A DNA stretch of 64,000 bases from Anomaloglossus baeobatrachus (taxonomy: Eukaryota; Chordata; Amphibia; Anura; Aromobatidae), in the NCBI RefSeq assembly GCF_048569485.1, contig NC_134355.1, positions 560,907,642 through 560,971,641 on the forward strand, written 5' to 3'. Each line of letters starts with the position of its first letter. Positions within the stretch are counted from its first letter, which is position 1. Positions 44,150 through 56,000 of this stretch are shown here, piece after piece. The notes beneath the pieces were generated by a model. The model had not been told where the DNA came from. It was given only the letters and a program-made list of their open reading frames with translations, and searched no databases. Both the position numbers and the translations under genes were made by a program.

Positions 44150-44800
44150 ATTGAAGATGATAGGTGGCAAGAAATTCTAGACAGAGTTCCGCAGCTATCT
44201 TTGAGCGAGTCCCATAGGCTACCTCATCTATATGTGATACATCAAGTTTATAGAATAGTTTCTAATTGGTTTCAGGCTGCGGTCAGAGCCACTATGCTTC
44301 AGATATAAAGTACATCCAGCTAATCTATTACACATGATGTGGTCCTGTCCTAATTTGGAATAACCCAATATTGGATATCGAACCAGTGTGAAGTTCATTA
44401 ATAAAATCAATTGCTTAGCAAATTTGGAAAGAAGCATTTATACAAAAAAGAATCTTATCACTAAGTTTGATAAACACGGGGCCTCTTGGATTGATGAATA
44501 GCGCCTGGCGACAAAGGAGTTAAAGCAGGATCGTCTGGGTCTCTTAGTAGTCAGAATTATCTGTCCTCACAAACTCAAAAGCATAAATGTTATATATAAA
44601 TCCTCTATGATAACCTTTGATATTTTTTAGCCAGTTTTAAAGAGAATATCAAGAGTTGAAAAGTTACCATCCTTTTATTGCCAGTGTTTTCCTTGTTTTT
44701 GTACTGTCAGAGATCGCTGTATTTGACATATTCTGGTGTGTTGTGATGGGAAGTGGGAAGGTTATGGGATGTCAATAAAAAAACCATTTGATTCAAAAGG
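44150..44800 (+). pseudogene. L1/Tx1-like LINE ORF2 C-terminal fragment
   Basis: Translation gives WQEILDRVPQLSLSESHRLP, then LPHLYVIHQVYRIV, then a Cys/His-like HxxW-type segment (THDVVLS corresponding to YHMLWSCP), with several stops and frame changes. It ends with AATAAA near 44777 and an A-rich stretch, consistent with a LINE 3' end. Degraded. Confidence 0.6.
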
Positions 44801-44849
44801 CAATGAGACGTTTTGGAAAATAGCTGTTTTTCCATTCTTGCTATCAGTG

Positions 44850-46535
44850 TTTTTTTTTTAGTTTTTTTTTTATAAACCATCTTTTATTGAAAATAAATTG
44901 TTACACATGTACAGTGTATAAAATGAAATGCAATATCGGAATATCAGATATAGCGTAGATTATGCAAATTATAAGACAGTGTTTTCTTAACTAACCTAAT
45001 AAATCTAGAACTCCCACAATCACTCCCCCCCTCCCTTTTCCCCTTTCCCCAGGCACAAAACATATTTGTAGTAACCTCTTAGCTAAGCCTAACCGGTGTG
45101 GTACCTGCAATGAGTTGTCTCATATACCAGTCAGTAAATTGGAAGCATTTGTGTATCGATTGGCGTACCGAGAGTGGTTGTGTATCGATATAGTGTGATC
45201 ATGTGAAAAAGAAAGGTTCTGTTCTTTTGTCTTTATGTAATAAAGATTCAATCCACACCATTTGGAATAAGTAATTAATCTTTCTTGATATAAAAGTGGG
45301 GACCGTATTTTGTGCCCATAGATGGAGGATGTTTTTTCGAGTAGCTGCGGCCCAGATAATTAAAATACGTTGTTGTGGCGCCCTGGACAAGCCAGGGGCC
45401 ACAGGGAACTACACCACCACACCCTACACCCCGGTTAGGCACATCTAAGCCAGACACAAAAGCCTTGTTGCCTTCCCAGGGGCTGATGTCCACACCAGGG
45501 GGTGGAGCAAGCCGGTTGGTCTCCACCCACCAAGGAGTTCACAGTCCTGGAGGAGGGAAAAGGAGCAGATAGAGTTTGGACAGTGAAAGTGGAAGGAGGA
45601 AAAAGTGAGGAGAGTGAAGTGGCAAGAGAGCAGACAGAAGGGAGTCCGGGTGTGTGGCCCGGACGGAGCAGCAAGGTTGGCAGACGGTGGTGACCGTCTG
45701 CAGGAGTGGCCTATCGGAGTTTGCCGTACGGACCATGGACGGGCGGTGGACCGGCGGTACCGGACCGGTATACAAAGAGAAGCCAGCACCATTGGCAGGG
45801 GCCTTTCGGATCCCGGCAAGGCTAGGAGTCGCCGTGAATTTGCCAAATCCGTTAGTGAAGGGGACCTCCTGGGTTTCCAAACAGTCAAGTCCCGACAGAA
45901 GGCAACCGTCCAACCGTGAAGGGGAGACACCGCCACCGCCAAGGGCAACCGTCTCCCAGGGCCAGCGCCTGCGGGCAAAAGGGGCTCCTCCGGCCCATAT
46001 CCAAGTCGGAGAGCGGGTTACCGGTGGGAACACATCGCTACCAACATTGAACTTAGGTGCAGGGAGAGACAGTCATCACCAACCTACGGGGAAGAAGCAA
46101 CCGCAGCCGTCTGGGGGACCCGTCCATCCAGCCGCGTGTTTTACCGAGAACTGTGTCATCGTCTCAGGCTGAGTGAGTACCCCCCGTGCCGTACGGCACA
46201 GCGCTGTCCCTGCGACCCTGCACCTCGAGTCCCCGGGATCCGGTCCACTGCTCGAGCCACCACCGAGCAGCAGCAGCGGCCGCAGCAGCAGCGGCAGCCG
46301 GACCCGAGCAGTGGGAGAGCGCAGCGTCCCCTCCTCCGCCCGCGACATTGTTGTCGAGCAGAAGGTCCACCGAGCTGATTTTGTGACAACATATTAAATA
46401 TTGCCCATTCATGTGATAGTGTAAAGGGAATATTAAGTGTATTTGTGAGGTAGTCATGAAGAAGTTCCCAGACCTCTCGGATTTTTGGACAGTCCCATAG
46501 ACAGTGGTATATGTCTCTATCAGTGGTTTTTGATG
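44850..46535 (-). mobile_element. L1/Tx1-like LINE 3' end, 5'-truncated, split by a solo LTR
   Basis: Minus-strand parts are 46535-46348 and 45373-44850. The first encodes TTDRDIYHCLWDCPKIREVW, the Cys/His motif near the ORF2 C-terminus. The second continues with ILIIWAAATRKNILHLWA and WIESLLHKDKR, then a 3'UTR ending in A-runs at 44880-44850. Same orientation as CROCC. The 5' truncation point is about 15 bp from the splice donor of CROCC exon 4. Confidence 0.75.
45374..46347 (+). mobile_element. Solo LTR (ERV-like), 974 bp
   Basis: Runs TGTGGCGCCCTGG ... CCGCGACA (TG...CA). TTGT occurs at 45370-45373 and 46348-46351. Removing it rejoins the two L1 parts. Its start matches that of the 23993-25152 LTR (TGTGRCGCCCTGG). 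Interior GC-rich with a CAGCAGCGGC-type run near 46270-46300. No internal retroviral region. Confidence 0.75.
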
Positions 46536-46550
46536 TGCATGACTTCTCAC

Positions 46551-46700
46551 CTGCTGCAGCTCCTCTGACCGGGCCTGATATTCCCTGCAGGCTAGCTGCA
46601 GTTCTCCCAGCTGCTGTTGGTGCTCCTGTACTGTCTGTGAAAGACACAAGTTCTGTCTCTTGCTGTCACTCAATGCCTGCCGTACTGAATCCAGTCGCTC
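46551..46700 (-). CDS. CROCC: CROCC coding exon 4 of 8
   Basis: 150 nt, 50 residues, phase 0 at both ends: ERLDSVRQALSDSKRQN through SEELQQ (human ERLDAARQALSEARKQS). Acceptor CTCCAG|GAG, donor CAG|GTGAGA. An L1-like remnant begins about 15 bp downstream of this donor. Open reading continues past the donor into L1 sequence, so automatic gene finders may wrongly extend the exon. Confidence 0.93.
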
Positions 46701-46889
46701 CTGGAGAAGCCATAAATAACATGTTGTGAACAATTGAAAATAAAACCATTAGGATACTTGCCAGCATTCCAAATTAAACAAATTACTGCACACCCACTCC
46801 TGTCCCATGATAACTGAGAACATGTCCAGGTATGCATCTGCAAATGATTCATATTACTGAACTGATATTCCTTAGTGTATGTCTCTTAC

Positions 46890-47330
46890 CTGTAACACTC
46901 GTCTATCTTGCTCAGCAGCTGTCAATGCTCCTTGTAGTCTGATCACATCATCTTGTAAGTTCCCTCTACCAACTGCTGCTTCTCCAAGTGCTTGTGATAG
47001 CCCCTGTGACTTCTCCTGCAGCTGCCGCTCACCATCCTGAGCCCTCGACAAGGCAAGGCTTAACCGCTGCACCTCCCGCTGAAGAGCGGCCTCCCTATCC
47101 TCACTCTCTTTCAGGTGGTCCTGCAAAGAATGTGCTCTGTCCTGCAATGATTGCACTTCGGCTTCTCTCTCTGCAAGACAAAGACGTGTCCTTTCCAGCT
47201 CCCCCTCCAAAGAGCGCCGTCTTAGCTCCAAATCTGTACCACGGTTCTCTGAGGCTTCAAGCACATCCCTTAGGCTCTTGCTCTCAAGCTCATGCCTTCC
47301 TTCATCATTCCGAGCCCGACACAGTCGATC
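46890..47330 (-). CDS. CROCC: CROCC coding exon 3 of 8 (largest)
   Basis: 441 nt, 147 residues, phase 0 at both ends; acceptor TTTCAG|GAT and donor CAG|GTAAGA. The start is DRLCRARNDEGRHELES. It contains LEASENRGTDLELRRRSLEG and EAEVQSLQDRAHSLQ, closely matching human rootletin LDASESRTVKLELQRRSLEG and AQALQDRVDSLQ. It ends LTAAEQDRRVLQ against human LTACEHDRQVLQ. This is the exon that most firmly identifies the gene. No transmembrane or enzymatic domain; structural coiled coil. Confidence 0.95.
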
Positions 47331-47477
47331 CTGAAAGAGTCAATGAGAGATCACCCACGGTAACAAATGCAACATGACTAAAAGAACATATTTTGGTTGT
47401 ATTAGCATAAACTTCTGACTCTGCAGATGCAATGGTCTTTAAATAAAACTGTGATATAGAGGTTATTTAAAATAACA

Positions 47478-47726
47478 AATACAGTAATGGCCAAAAGAGC
47501 TGGCACCCTTGAAATTGTTCCAGAAAATGAAGTATTCGAGGAAATTTATTGGAATTACACTTTGTGTCATGCACATGTTTATTTCACATATTTATTTCCT
47601 TTGTGTGTTTTGGAACAACACAGAAAAAGAGAAAAAAAGGCAAATTGGACATAATTTCCCACAAAACTCCAAAAATGGGCCAGATAAAATTGTTTGCAGC
47701 TTTCCAAAATTGTGGGTAAACAACTT
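47478..47726 (+). mobile_element. Tc1 left end, interrupted by a DIRS remnant
   Basis: Contains CAGTAATGGCCAAAAGAGCT, CACCCTTGAAATTGTTCCAG and CAAATTGGACATAATTTCCC, which I recognise as the 5' end of a vertebrate Tc1 type. It breaks at GTGGGTAAACAACTTT. The continuation TGTTTCACGTATATGATGCT is found at 49269, after the DIRS remnant. Confidence 0.8.
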
Positions 47727-49255
47727 TCTCTATCGCTTCATTGGGGGCACAGTGTATGCTACTGCCACAAGGAAGCTGCCACTATGCATAAAATCATTGG
47801 TGCCTGCTCAGAAGGATACACACACTGACTGGCACAAAGCTAATCAATTTTAGCTTTGTTTCAGTAGGAGGCAGACACGGGTCTGCATCCAGAACCATCT
47901 CTATCTTCAATCTTGTTTTTTTATTAATCTTGTATTATTTTCTTTCAGATTTTGCTTGTGAGGGAAACAGTGTAATCATTAATTCTATTATCCCACAAAG
48001 AGACTGAGAGAACAGTGTGAAAACCATCACACGGTACCCTCTCTGGTCAGCACAGCAGGACCTTAACCCCTAACGGATGAAGAGCATTTAGATGACCAGG
48101 CAGATAATCCTTTCCCATTCCTCTCCGGCCCGATCGTCCAACACAGTGAGACAGTGCCTGGAGCAAGATGGTCCACGATCCCTAGATGTATTTGGGCGCT
48201 CTGTTACATCCTCCCTTTGAAACTCTTTGGAAGGTCTCCCTGTCCTTTGTACCTTGGAATCTTTCTTTCCTAGTAGCCATAACGTTGATTAGATGAATTT
48301 CTCAGTTGGATACTCTTTCATGTCGCTCCCCCTTCCTCATCCTTCACCAGGATAAGGTAGTCATGTGGCTTTTGAATTATTTTCTTCCCAAGGTGGTTTC
48401 ACCTTTCTTCATTTTGTCCTTCTCCTTCGACTCTTCTGGAATGATTTCTAAACAAGTTGGATCTCAATAGAGCTATTCACATTTACCTTGCCAGGAACAA
48501 TAAGTTCAGACTTACAGATTCCTTATTCATCAAGGGTGCTTGTAAGGGACTCCTCGCTTCCAAGGCTACCATTGCTCGTTGGATTCGTTCTGTTATTTTT
48601 GAAGAGTACCGAACAAAGAACAGAACTCTCCCTTCTAGGGTGTCGGCTCATTCCATTAGGGAAGTGGGAGCCTCTTGGGCCATTTTTTATCAGGCTTTTG
48701 CATTGCAAGTTTGCAAGGCATCTATCTTGTCTTCTGTACATACATTTTTCAGGTTTTACCAGGTTCCTCACCATGCCTCAGCTGATGCCAGCCAAGGAAG
48801 GAGTGTTGCAAGCGGCAGTGGTTCGACTGCTATCCTGAAGTTCTTCTATTTTCATGTGCATTTTTCATTTTTCTACCTTTCCTTATACCCTTGGGGACTG
48901 CTTTTGCATGTCCCATGGTCTTCCTGTGTCCCCCAATGAAGTAATAGAGAAGAGAGGATGTTGGGTACTCACCACAAATCTCTTTCTCAGAGCCTTCATT
49001 GGGGACACAGTACTCTCTCCTTCTTCAGCTTTTGTGTTTTCCATAACTAATCTGTACTAAGTCCATTACTGTTCATACTGCTTGATCACTAACTGATTAG
49101 CTTTGTGCCTGTTGGTGGGTGTACCCTGCAGAGGGGGGGGGTCTATGTTTTTTTTTTGCATAGTTTTAACCTCCTAGTGGTAGCAGCATAAACCAATGGT
49201 CTTCCTGCCCCTCCCCCAATGAAGGCTCCGAGCAAGAGATTGTATGATAAGTAGC
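47727..49255 (+). mobile_element. DIRS-type element remnant (recombinase end and termini)
   Basis: About 1.5 kb, plus strand. Terminal-type sequence CGCTTCATTGGGGGCACAGT at 47733 recurs as TTCATTGGGGACACAGTACT at 48992 and inverted as CCCCCAATGAAGG near 49213, as expected for DIRS termini and the internal complementary region. Between them is part of the tyrosine recombinase. The gag and RT regions are missing. Older and far more decayed than the 3133-8970 copy. Confidence 0.75.
48457..48840 (+). mobile_element. DIRS tyrosine recombinase, C-terminal part
   Basis: Contains ATIARWIRSVIFEEY, SAHSIREVGASWAIF (His-x-x-Arg box) and HTFFRFYQVPHHASADAS (Tyr region), directly comparable with the same boxes of the other DIRS copy. 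Part of a decayed element. Confidence 0.8.
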
Positions 49256-49486
49256 CAAAATCTTCTTTTGTTTCACGTATATGATGCTCGTTCAAACTCA
49301 CCTGTGGCAAGTAACAGGTGTGGGCAATATGAAAATCATACCTGAAGCCAGATAAAAAGGGGAGACGTTGACTCAATCTTTGCATTGTATGTCTGTGTGT
49401 GCTACACTTAGCATTAAGAACAGAAAGGCGAGACGAGAACTCTTTGAGGACTCAAAAAACAAAATTGATAAACATTATCAATCTCA
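49256..49486 (+). mobile_element. Tc1 continuation after the DIRS remnant
   Basis: TGATGCTCGTTCAAACTCAC, CAGGTGTGGGCAATATGAAA and TTGACTCAATCTTTGCATTG continue the Tc1 leader. It runs into the transposase start (KNRKARRELFEDSKNKIDKHYQS in one frame). It is cut at about 49487 by another repeat. Confidence 0.75.
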
Positions 49487-49700
49487 AGCACTGGCGGATG
49501 TAGACAGAAAAGCGCCCCTGTGTAAGAACAATATATGGGCCCTTTTCAGCCCAAGATCTCATCAAAATACACTATTTCACCTGATTTGGAGTTAGAAATG
49601 GGTCCCCTTTCCTCTTGGGCCCCTGTGCGACTGCACAAGTTACACCAATGATATGTCCACCCCAGATCTCAAGGTTTCCAGTCCATCTCCAGAGATCTTG
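49487..49700. repeat. Small repeat with GGGCCC ... arms (unclassified MITE)
   Basis: CACTGGCGGATGTAGACAGA at the start and GGGCCCCTGTGCGACTGCAC at 49616. The CGCCCCTGTGTAAGAAC and GGGCCCTTTTCAGCCC pieces are characteristic of a dispersed repeat I recall from frogs, but the ends are unclear. Confidence 0.4.
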
Positions 49701-50237
49701 ATATTTTTTTGTCCAAGGTGCACAACAAAAATCAAGAAGTTTGCTTTCTTCCAGATACAGTAGCACATTTATCTATAGATTATGACTGGTATTGTACCTC
49801 TAATCCATAATAAGGCCAATAAAACTTTTGGAAAAAGTGGGCATGTGGTTTTAAACTCAAGCAAGCCCCTGGATGTTTTATGAGAATATCTGTAGCACTT
49901 CCCAAATGTTACCATTTTTAATTATACCTTCCCTACTACATTGTAGGTACTGTAGAGAACAGGAGAAGAAAAGGTCATACAGGGTCCCTGAGGGGTATTC
50001 CCAACAAACTTCTACTGTAAGAAAACACATCCAACAAATGGGTGGAGTAGACATTCCTGTTTACTGACAAGCCCAGAACAGGTAACATAAAACCGTAGGT
50101 GTAAGCATACAACAAGCTTAATGTTATAGTATTAGAATTGGACTGAAGACAGAAATACACTAGGTATAACATGTCGCTTAGGAGCCTGCCCAACCTTCCT
50201 TTACTATGCATATTATCAGCACTGTCTACCTCCATAC
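49701..50237. other. CROCC intron, no recognised feature
   Basis: AT-rich intronic sequence; nothing coding or repeated recognised. Confidence 0.4.
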
Positions 50238-50401
50238 CTGTATGTCTCTCTTCTCATCTTCGCTGACACGTAAACTGTGCTCCAATTTAAGAGCGCGCTC
50301 TCCTGCAGCTTGTCGTTCTATCTCCACTTGTCGCAGGTTGTCTTGCAGAAGACGCATTTCCGTATGAGCGGTGCCCAGGCGTTCCTCTGACTTCTGTTGT
50401 T
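50238..50401 (-). CDS. CROCC: CROCC coding exon 2 of 8
   Basis: 164 nt: two bases completing Glu, then 54 residues from QQKSEERLGTAHTE to SEDEKRDIQ. The donor CAG|GTATGG is strong. The acceptor TTAAAG|AA is weak, but it is the only one that keeps the frame from the previous exon and gives the right length against human (RRSVDGRLSGVQAE...). An alternative acceptor at CAACAG would be phase 0 and would not fit the upstream phase-1 donor. Heptad pattern continues. Confidence 0.85.
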
Positions 50402-52345
50402 CTTTAATGACACAAAAATACATTGAGGATTTAAAAGGATCAGGTTCATGGCTAAACTAAAGCGATCCTGCCATATTCAATGACTGTCCTCAATCACTAC
50501 TGTAGGGTTATGCATGTGGATTTCTTTAATCTGAAAATCTGCCTTAATAAAATTGTAATCTTTGATAATGGACTATTATACCGCAGCACAAGATATGCTC
50601 ATGAGGCAGGACTAGTCCGCCCGGTATCTCTTCCCATAGATTAAGCCTGCCTTGGGCTGTCTAACTACACTTCCATGTGCATTATTAACAGCCTACATAA
50701 TGGTCCTACCATGACCAGTATTGTTTGAAAGCTATCAATCACCTTGAAGAGAATGATTAGAAAATCCAAGGCAGGACTAGAAGAAGAGACACCCCCTTAG
50801 GACAAGTCATGCCTCATTAACATATGTGATGCTGCAGAATATAAGTTTATTCTTCAAAGATTATAGAGTTAATAAGGCACATTAAACCCCTATCAAATTA
50901 AATCTGTAGTGGTTGGGGGCAGTGAAGAAGACTAACAGAAAAGGAGAAATGCACAGCTCACTGGAGAAAATTAAGGGTGGTGATGCACGGACAACCTACT
51001 TCGGCTGGCAGGTGAAGAACAAAATTAGAATGTGAAAAAATCCAGCACTAGCAAATAAAATGTAAAGATTTTATTGAAGCATAATTAAAAAGCCCAAAAC
51101 AAAAATTGTTAGGGCGGGTGCAGAGCAAACAAACATCAAAGTCTCTTAATCATGATTGTTTCATCTAGACAAGCTCTTTCAATAATGTAGTATGACTTGG
51201 TAAATCAATTTTAGTATGGCTTTGGTTTAGATGAATGTCTTGCAAAGTAACAAAAGGATGGTTCAAGTCCGTCAGAATGGGAATTGCTCCATTTTCTCGC
51301 TCAACGAGCAGAGCTCCAGATGTCCACATGCCACCATAGGGCTTTTGGACAGCAGCTATATTCATGAGTTATTCATGTTCTTTTGTACAAAAGACTAGAG
51401 TAACAGGGTTATAGGCCCCGATTCATCAAAGTGCTTCCACCAGTTTTTTCAGATGCACACAGAATGATCTGTGATAGGTGGAGTGGAGAAGTTGCCATTA
51501 TTTTTGGCAGCACAAATCCTGTTTGCAGGACACGCTGCTGAGAAGGAGGAGACTCTTTTGTGCTGCCGAAAATATAATTTCACTAATCGTTTTGCTTGTT
51601 CATTGGGTTATCAACAGCCTGTTTAGACGGCACGATTATCGGGAAACGAGCTTTCCTAGGAACATGTGTTCACGATAGTTCTGCACTGTAAATGTGGACC
51701 ATTACACTACACACTGAAGTATGACATTAGCTACAAATATGCAGATCCAGTTTAGGTGTAAGAGACAGACGTTTACTTGTCTTGTATCCTTTGCTAATCT
51801 AAGAAAACCAAGAATTGTGCCCCCAAAAAATCACCTTGTGTGACGCTATATTAATTTTCCAGAGGCGGGGTGTTGCTTGCAGACCTAAATGAGTTGTCAT
51901 CCTTGTGTGACCATGAAATGTAAAGATCTGTCATTGTGTATTTTATTTCACACCTGTTCATTAGTGAGGATGGATTTTAAAGAACAAAAAGTGATGTTCC
52001 CCATTTATGTGATAATCCGTACTATTATGTTAGAGCTTGTGAAGCTTCTCTTACAGAAAATAGGATAAAGCTCCCTCCCTTCCTAACTCCTTGTTATGGC
52101 TGTAGGGTCACACCCTAGTAAACCATAGCTTCGGGCTGTGCACAGCTCACAAACATAAACGAGAGCACAAAGAAGGTGACTTGAAATAATTTATAAATCT
52201 GGAAGACTTTTCACACGTGTGACTTTTGTTAGCATAATAATAAGTAATGTGTACTTCCCTCATTTGCAGTTAGCATATTGAAGACAATCTATCACAATGA
52301 ACACAGCCTAATATGCCATTAGTATGTCACAAAGCAGCGGGAGCA
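50402..52345. other. CROCC intron, mostly unassigned
   Basis: Intronic. A GGCCCCGATTCATCAAAG-starting repeat begins at about 51412 and may extend to about 51720 (GGCACGATTATCGGGAAACG). The rest appears unique and AT-rich. No exon found. Confidence 0.4.
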
Positions 52346-52400
52346 GGCTATGTGCCCATGAGAGTTTGTACCTGCGAATATATCCGCAGGTTTCCCGTAG

Positions 52401-52405
52401 CTGCT
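52401..52405. repeat. Target-site duplication CTGCT (left)
   Basis: CTGCT directly precedes the 5' LTR and is repeated at 58127-58131 directly after the 3' LTR. Five bases is usual for gypsy integrases. Confidence 0.9.
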
Positions 52406-53046
52406 TGTCAGGTTTCCAGGTTTTCCAGTTCTCTTTTGAATGAGCTTGCCCTCGGTTAACATGGAGTTTACTGTTCTGTTGCCCTACTTCCTGTCCAGCT
52501 GCTTAAAAGGCCGCCTCTAAGCCTAGTCCAGTGCCTGAGTATACTGCTTGCTGTGTGCTCCTGCTTTGCTGCTGCTAATCCTGATTGCCTTTGGATCCTC
52601 CTAAAGACTACCGACCGACCGACTCTGGACCTTACCCGGTTTCTCTAAGCTGTGCCCGGATTCTGTCTGCCATCTTCGGTCAGCACTCTGCCCGGTTCTC
52701 TCTGGTTCGTAACCACTCTGGACAATCATTCCGTACGGACACTCCTGGACTTTTACCGCTTGCCCCTTGTGTCCCGGCTGCGGCGCATTTAGGCCTTCCG
52801 GGGTGATTGCCGGACAGTCCCTGTATAGGGGTTCGCTCTGGTGGTCTCCCTGGGGGAGTCCGGTGCGTGGCCCCGGGAATTCCCTTCGCTCCGTTTCGGA
52901 AAGGTATTTTGTGTATTTGTACTGCTGTGTTTTCCGTTGTGTATCTACCGTGGTTACATATTATAAAACATCTTGTACCAGGAACTCGTCTCTGATTGTC
53001 ATTGCCCTACGCTATCGAAATCCTCAGAACATATATAAGTATTACA
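52406..53046 (+). repeat. Gypsy 5' LTR
   Basis: TGTCAGGTTTCC ... AAGTATTACA, 641 bp. Followed by TTATACTCAGGCCATAGGAG, which includes an AGGCCAT leader resembling the GATCAGGCCATGG leader of the gypsy fragment at the left edge; a canonical tRNA primer site is not obvious. Confidence 0.95.
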
Positions 53047-53081
53047 TTATACTCAGGCCATAGGAGGATTTCGCTGGGGCA

Positions 53082-56000
53082 ATGACTGAGACACGAGTAG
53101 ATCAGCTCTTCTCCATGATTAACTCCCTGCAGCAGGAGATGGAGGCGGTGCAGAATAAACTTAGAGATGTGGAGGCACAGCTGGGCCATGATCACCAGGT
53201 ACTGGGGCCGGCTATACAGGATTTGCAAGTCAGAGTGGAGGCTCAGGAAGCCGTCCCCACTACGTCCGTATCAGCTGCCGGTATGCCTAGGTTACCCCCA
53301 TTCCGTTTCAATGGTGATCGTAGTCAGTTCCGTGGATTTGTTAACCAATGTATACTGTTTTTCGATGTACATTCTGATTATTACCGTTCTGATCGGTCAA
53401 AGGTGTTATGTATCATCATGTTATTAACCTCACGAGCACTGGCTTGGGCTAATCCCATGATAGAGAATCGGGACATCCGTTTGAACCACCTGGATGACTT
53501 TCTGACCGCAATGGCGCAAATGTTTGATGATCCGAATCGCCGTGCTACCGCTGAATCGGCTCTCCTTTCCTTACGTCAGGGAAAGCGTTCTGTCGTTGAA
53601 TACGCCACTGAGTTCAAGAGGTTAGTGGTAGACACCGACTGGGGAAACAATGCATTATTATCTGTTTTCAGAAAAGGTTTGTCCAGTACCATCAAGGACG
53701 AGTTAGCCCGTTCCGAATCTCCAGGGGATTTTGAACTGTTTCTCCAGCACTGTGTGCGCATTGATACTCGTTTGACGGAACGTAGACAGGAAAAATGGGC
53801 AGCTGTAAACCGTGTAAACAATATTGCGTTTCCTTCCAGAGAACCCGCTCTCAGGACGCCACGGGAGGCCGAGGACGTACCTATGCAAGTGGACTCTTTG
53901 CAAAAACGAGAGACCAACGAACGTCGTGAACACCGGCTCCGTGAGCGTTTGTGTTTCTATTGCGGTCAATCGGACCATTTCTTGATCGACTGCCCGAAAC
54001 GTCCAAATCGCCCAAATAAGGTATTGGCAGCCATGGCAGAGTGTGACAACACGGATGCAGAGTCCGATATCTCTGAGGCAAGTGGACACTTGGATGCAGT
54101 ATTTCCCTTGACTGTAATGTCTACCTCACCGAAGGACTCAGAGGGGAAATATACCCATTGCTTACTCCCCATTCAGATCCGTTGGGAGGGACAGCTAATT
54201 CCTACCTCTGCAATGATAGACTCCGGGGCAGGGGGAAATTTCATGGACTCTTCCTTTGCCAGGAAACACGGTATCCGGACTCAGCAAAGATCCTCACCGG
54301 TTACCATGGAGACGGTAGACGGATCTCAGTTAATCTCTGGACCAGTGGATCGGGAAACAGTACCGCTCGAATGCGTGATGAAGCCAGGTCAGCAGGGGAC
54401 CCTTGTTTTCATGATAATTTCTTCTCCTCATTTTCCGATTATTTTAGGTATTCCGTGGCTACGGTCTACAAATCCGGTCATCGATTGGGAGACTAAGGAA
54501 ATATCCTTCCCACCGCAGAGTGGTCCGACCATTTGTCCAGCCGTTCCGGTTCCAGTAACACCAAATACGGAGGGCACTGTACAGGTACCTGTTTTACCCC
54601 CGGTTTACCGTGACTTCGCTGATATATGCGACAAAAGAAAAGCCGATCAGCTTCCCCCGCATAGACCGTATGATTGCCCCATAGACTTACTCCCAGGGGC
54701 GGAGATTCCGTTTGGTCATGTCTACCCGTTGGCGGCACCTGAGCTAGAAGCACTAAAAGAGTATATTGATGAAAGCCTAGCCAAGGGATTTATTCGTCCG
54801 TCTACCTCACCCGCAGGGGCACCCATCTTTTTCGTGAAAAAGGAGGGGACTCTAAGACCCTGTATTGACTACCGGGAACTGAATAAGATAACCATCCGGA
54901 ACCGGTATCCGTTACCGTTGATTCCTGAGCTATTGGAGAGGGTCCAACAGGCAAAAATATTCACCAAATTAGACCTCCGTGGGGCATATAATCTGCTTCG
55001 TATACGTCCCGGAGACGAGTGGAAGACCGCGTTCCGATGTCGGTACGGACATTTTGAGTACCTAGTGATGCCTTTTGGACTTTGTAACGCTCCCGCGGCA
55101 TTTCAACATCTAGTTAACGATATTTTTAGGGATATCATGGACCAATTCATGGTGATCTATCTGGACGATATCCTAATCTTTTCTGATTCTCTACAGGACC
55201 ACCAGGAGCACGTCAAGACCGTACTTACCCGTCTGAGGGAAAACCGCCTATACATTAAACTGGAGAAATGCGAGTTCCACTGCTCACAAATACAATTCTT
55301 AGGTTATGTCATCTCTCCTCAGGGACTGAACATGGAATCTAGCAAGATACAAGCCATTCTAGACTGGCCGGAACCGGGAAACATCAAAGAGGTACAACGC
55401 TTTGTCGGTTTTGCCAACTTTTACCGACGCTTTATCCGTAACTTTTCGGAGATTGTTCGTCCCATCACTCTGTTGACCAAGAAAGGACAGAAGTTTGTGT
55501 GGTCCGCCCAGGCCCAGGAAGCATTCCATCGTCTCAAGGTATGTTTTACCTCAGCGCCAATATTAGTACATCCGAATCCCGCACTTCCCTTTATCGTGGA
55601 GGTCGACGCTTCCGACTATGCATTAGGGGCCATTCTTTCTCAAAGGACCGGGGACAAGAGTCTCTTGCATCCGTGTGCCTTCTTTTCCCGCCGGTTGTCC
55701 CCTGCAGAAAGGAACTATGACATTGCGGACAAGGAATTATTGGCGATTATTTCCGCTTTCAAGGAATGGAGACACCACTTACAGGGAGCCGCGCAGCAAG
55801 TGATAGTACTCACAGATCATCGTAATCTGGAATTTCTTAAGTCTGCCAGGTGCCTGTCTCCACGGCAAGCCCGTTGGAGCCTATTTCTTAACCAATTCAA
55901 TTTTATCGTTACATACCGTCCAGGTTCACGTAATGGGAAAGCCGATGCCTTGTCCCGAATCCACGCCGTGGACTCCGTACCTGGAACCCCATCTCAGACC

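Noticed and set aside
45445-45978. 177-codon minus-strand frame and overlapping frames
   Set aside because: GC-rich solo LTR sequence is open in several frames at once; no recognised protein.
46156-46733. Long minus-strand open frames covering 46156-46733 as one protein
   Set aside because: They run through solo LTR, L1 remnant and CROCC exon 4; only 46551-46700 is exon, ending at a clear GT donor.
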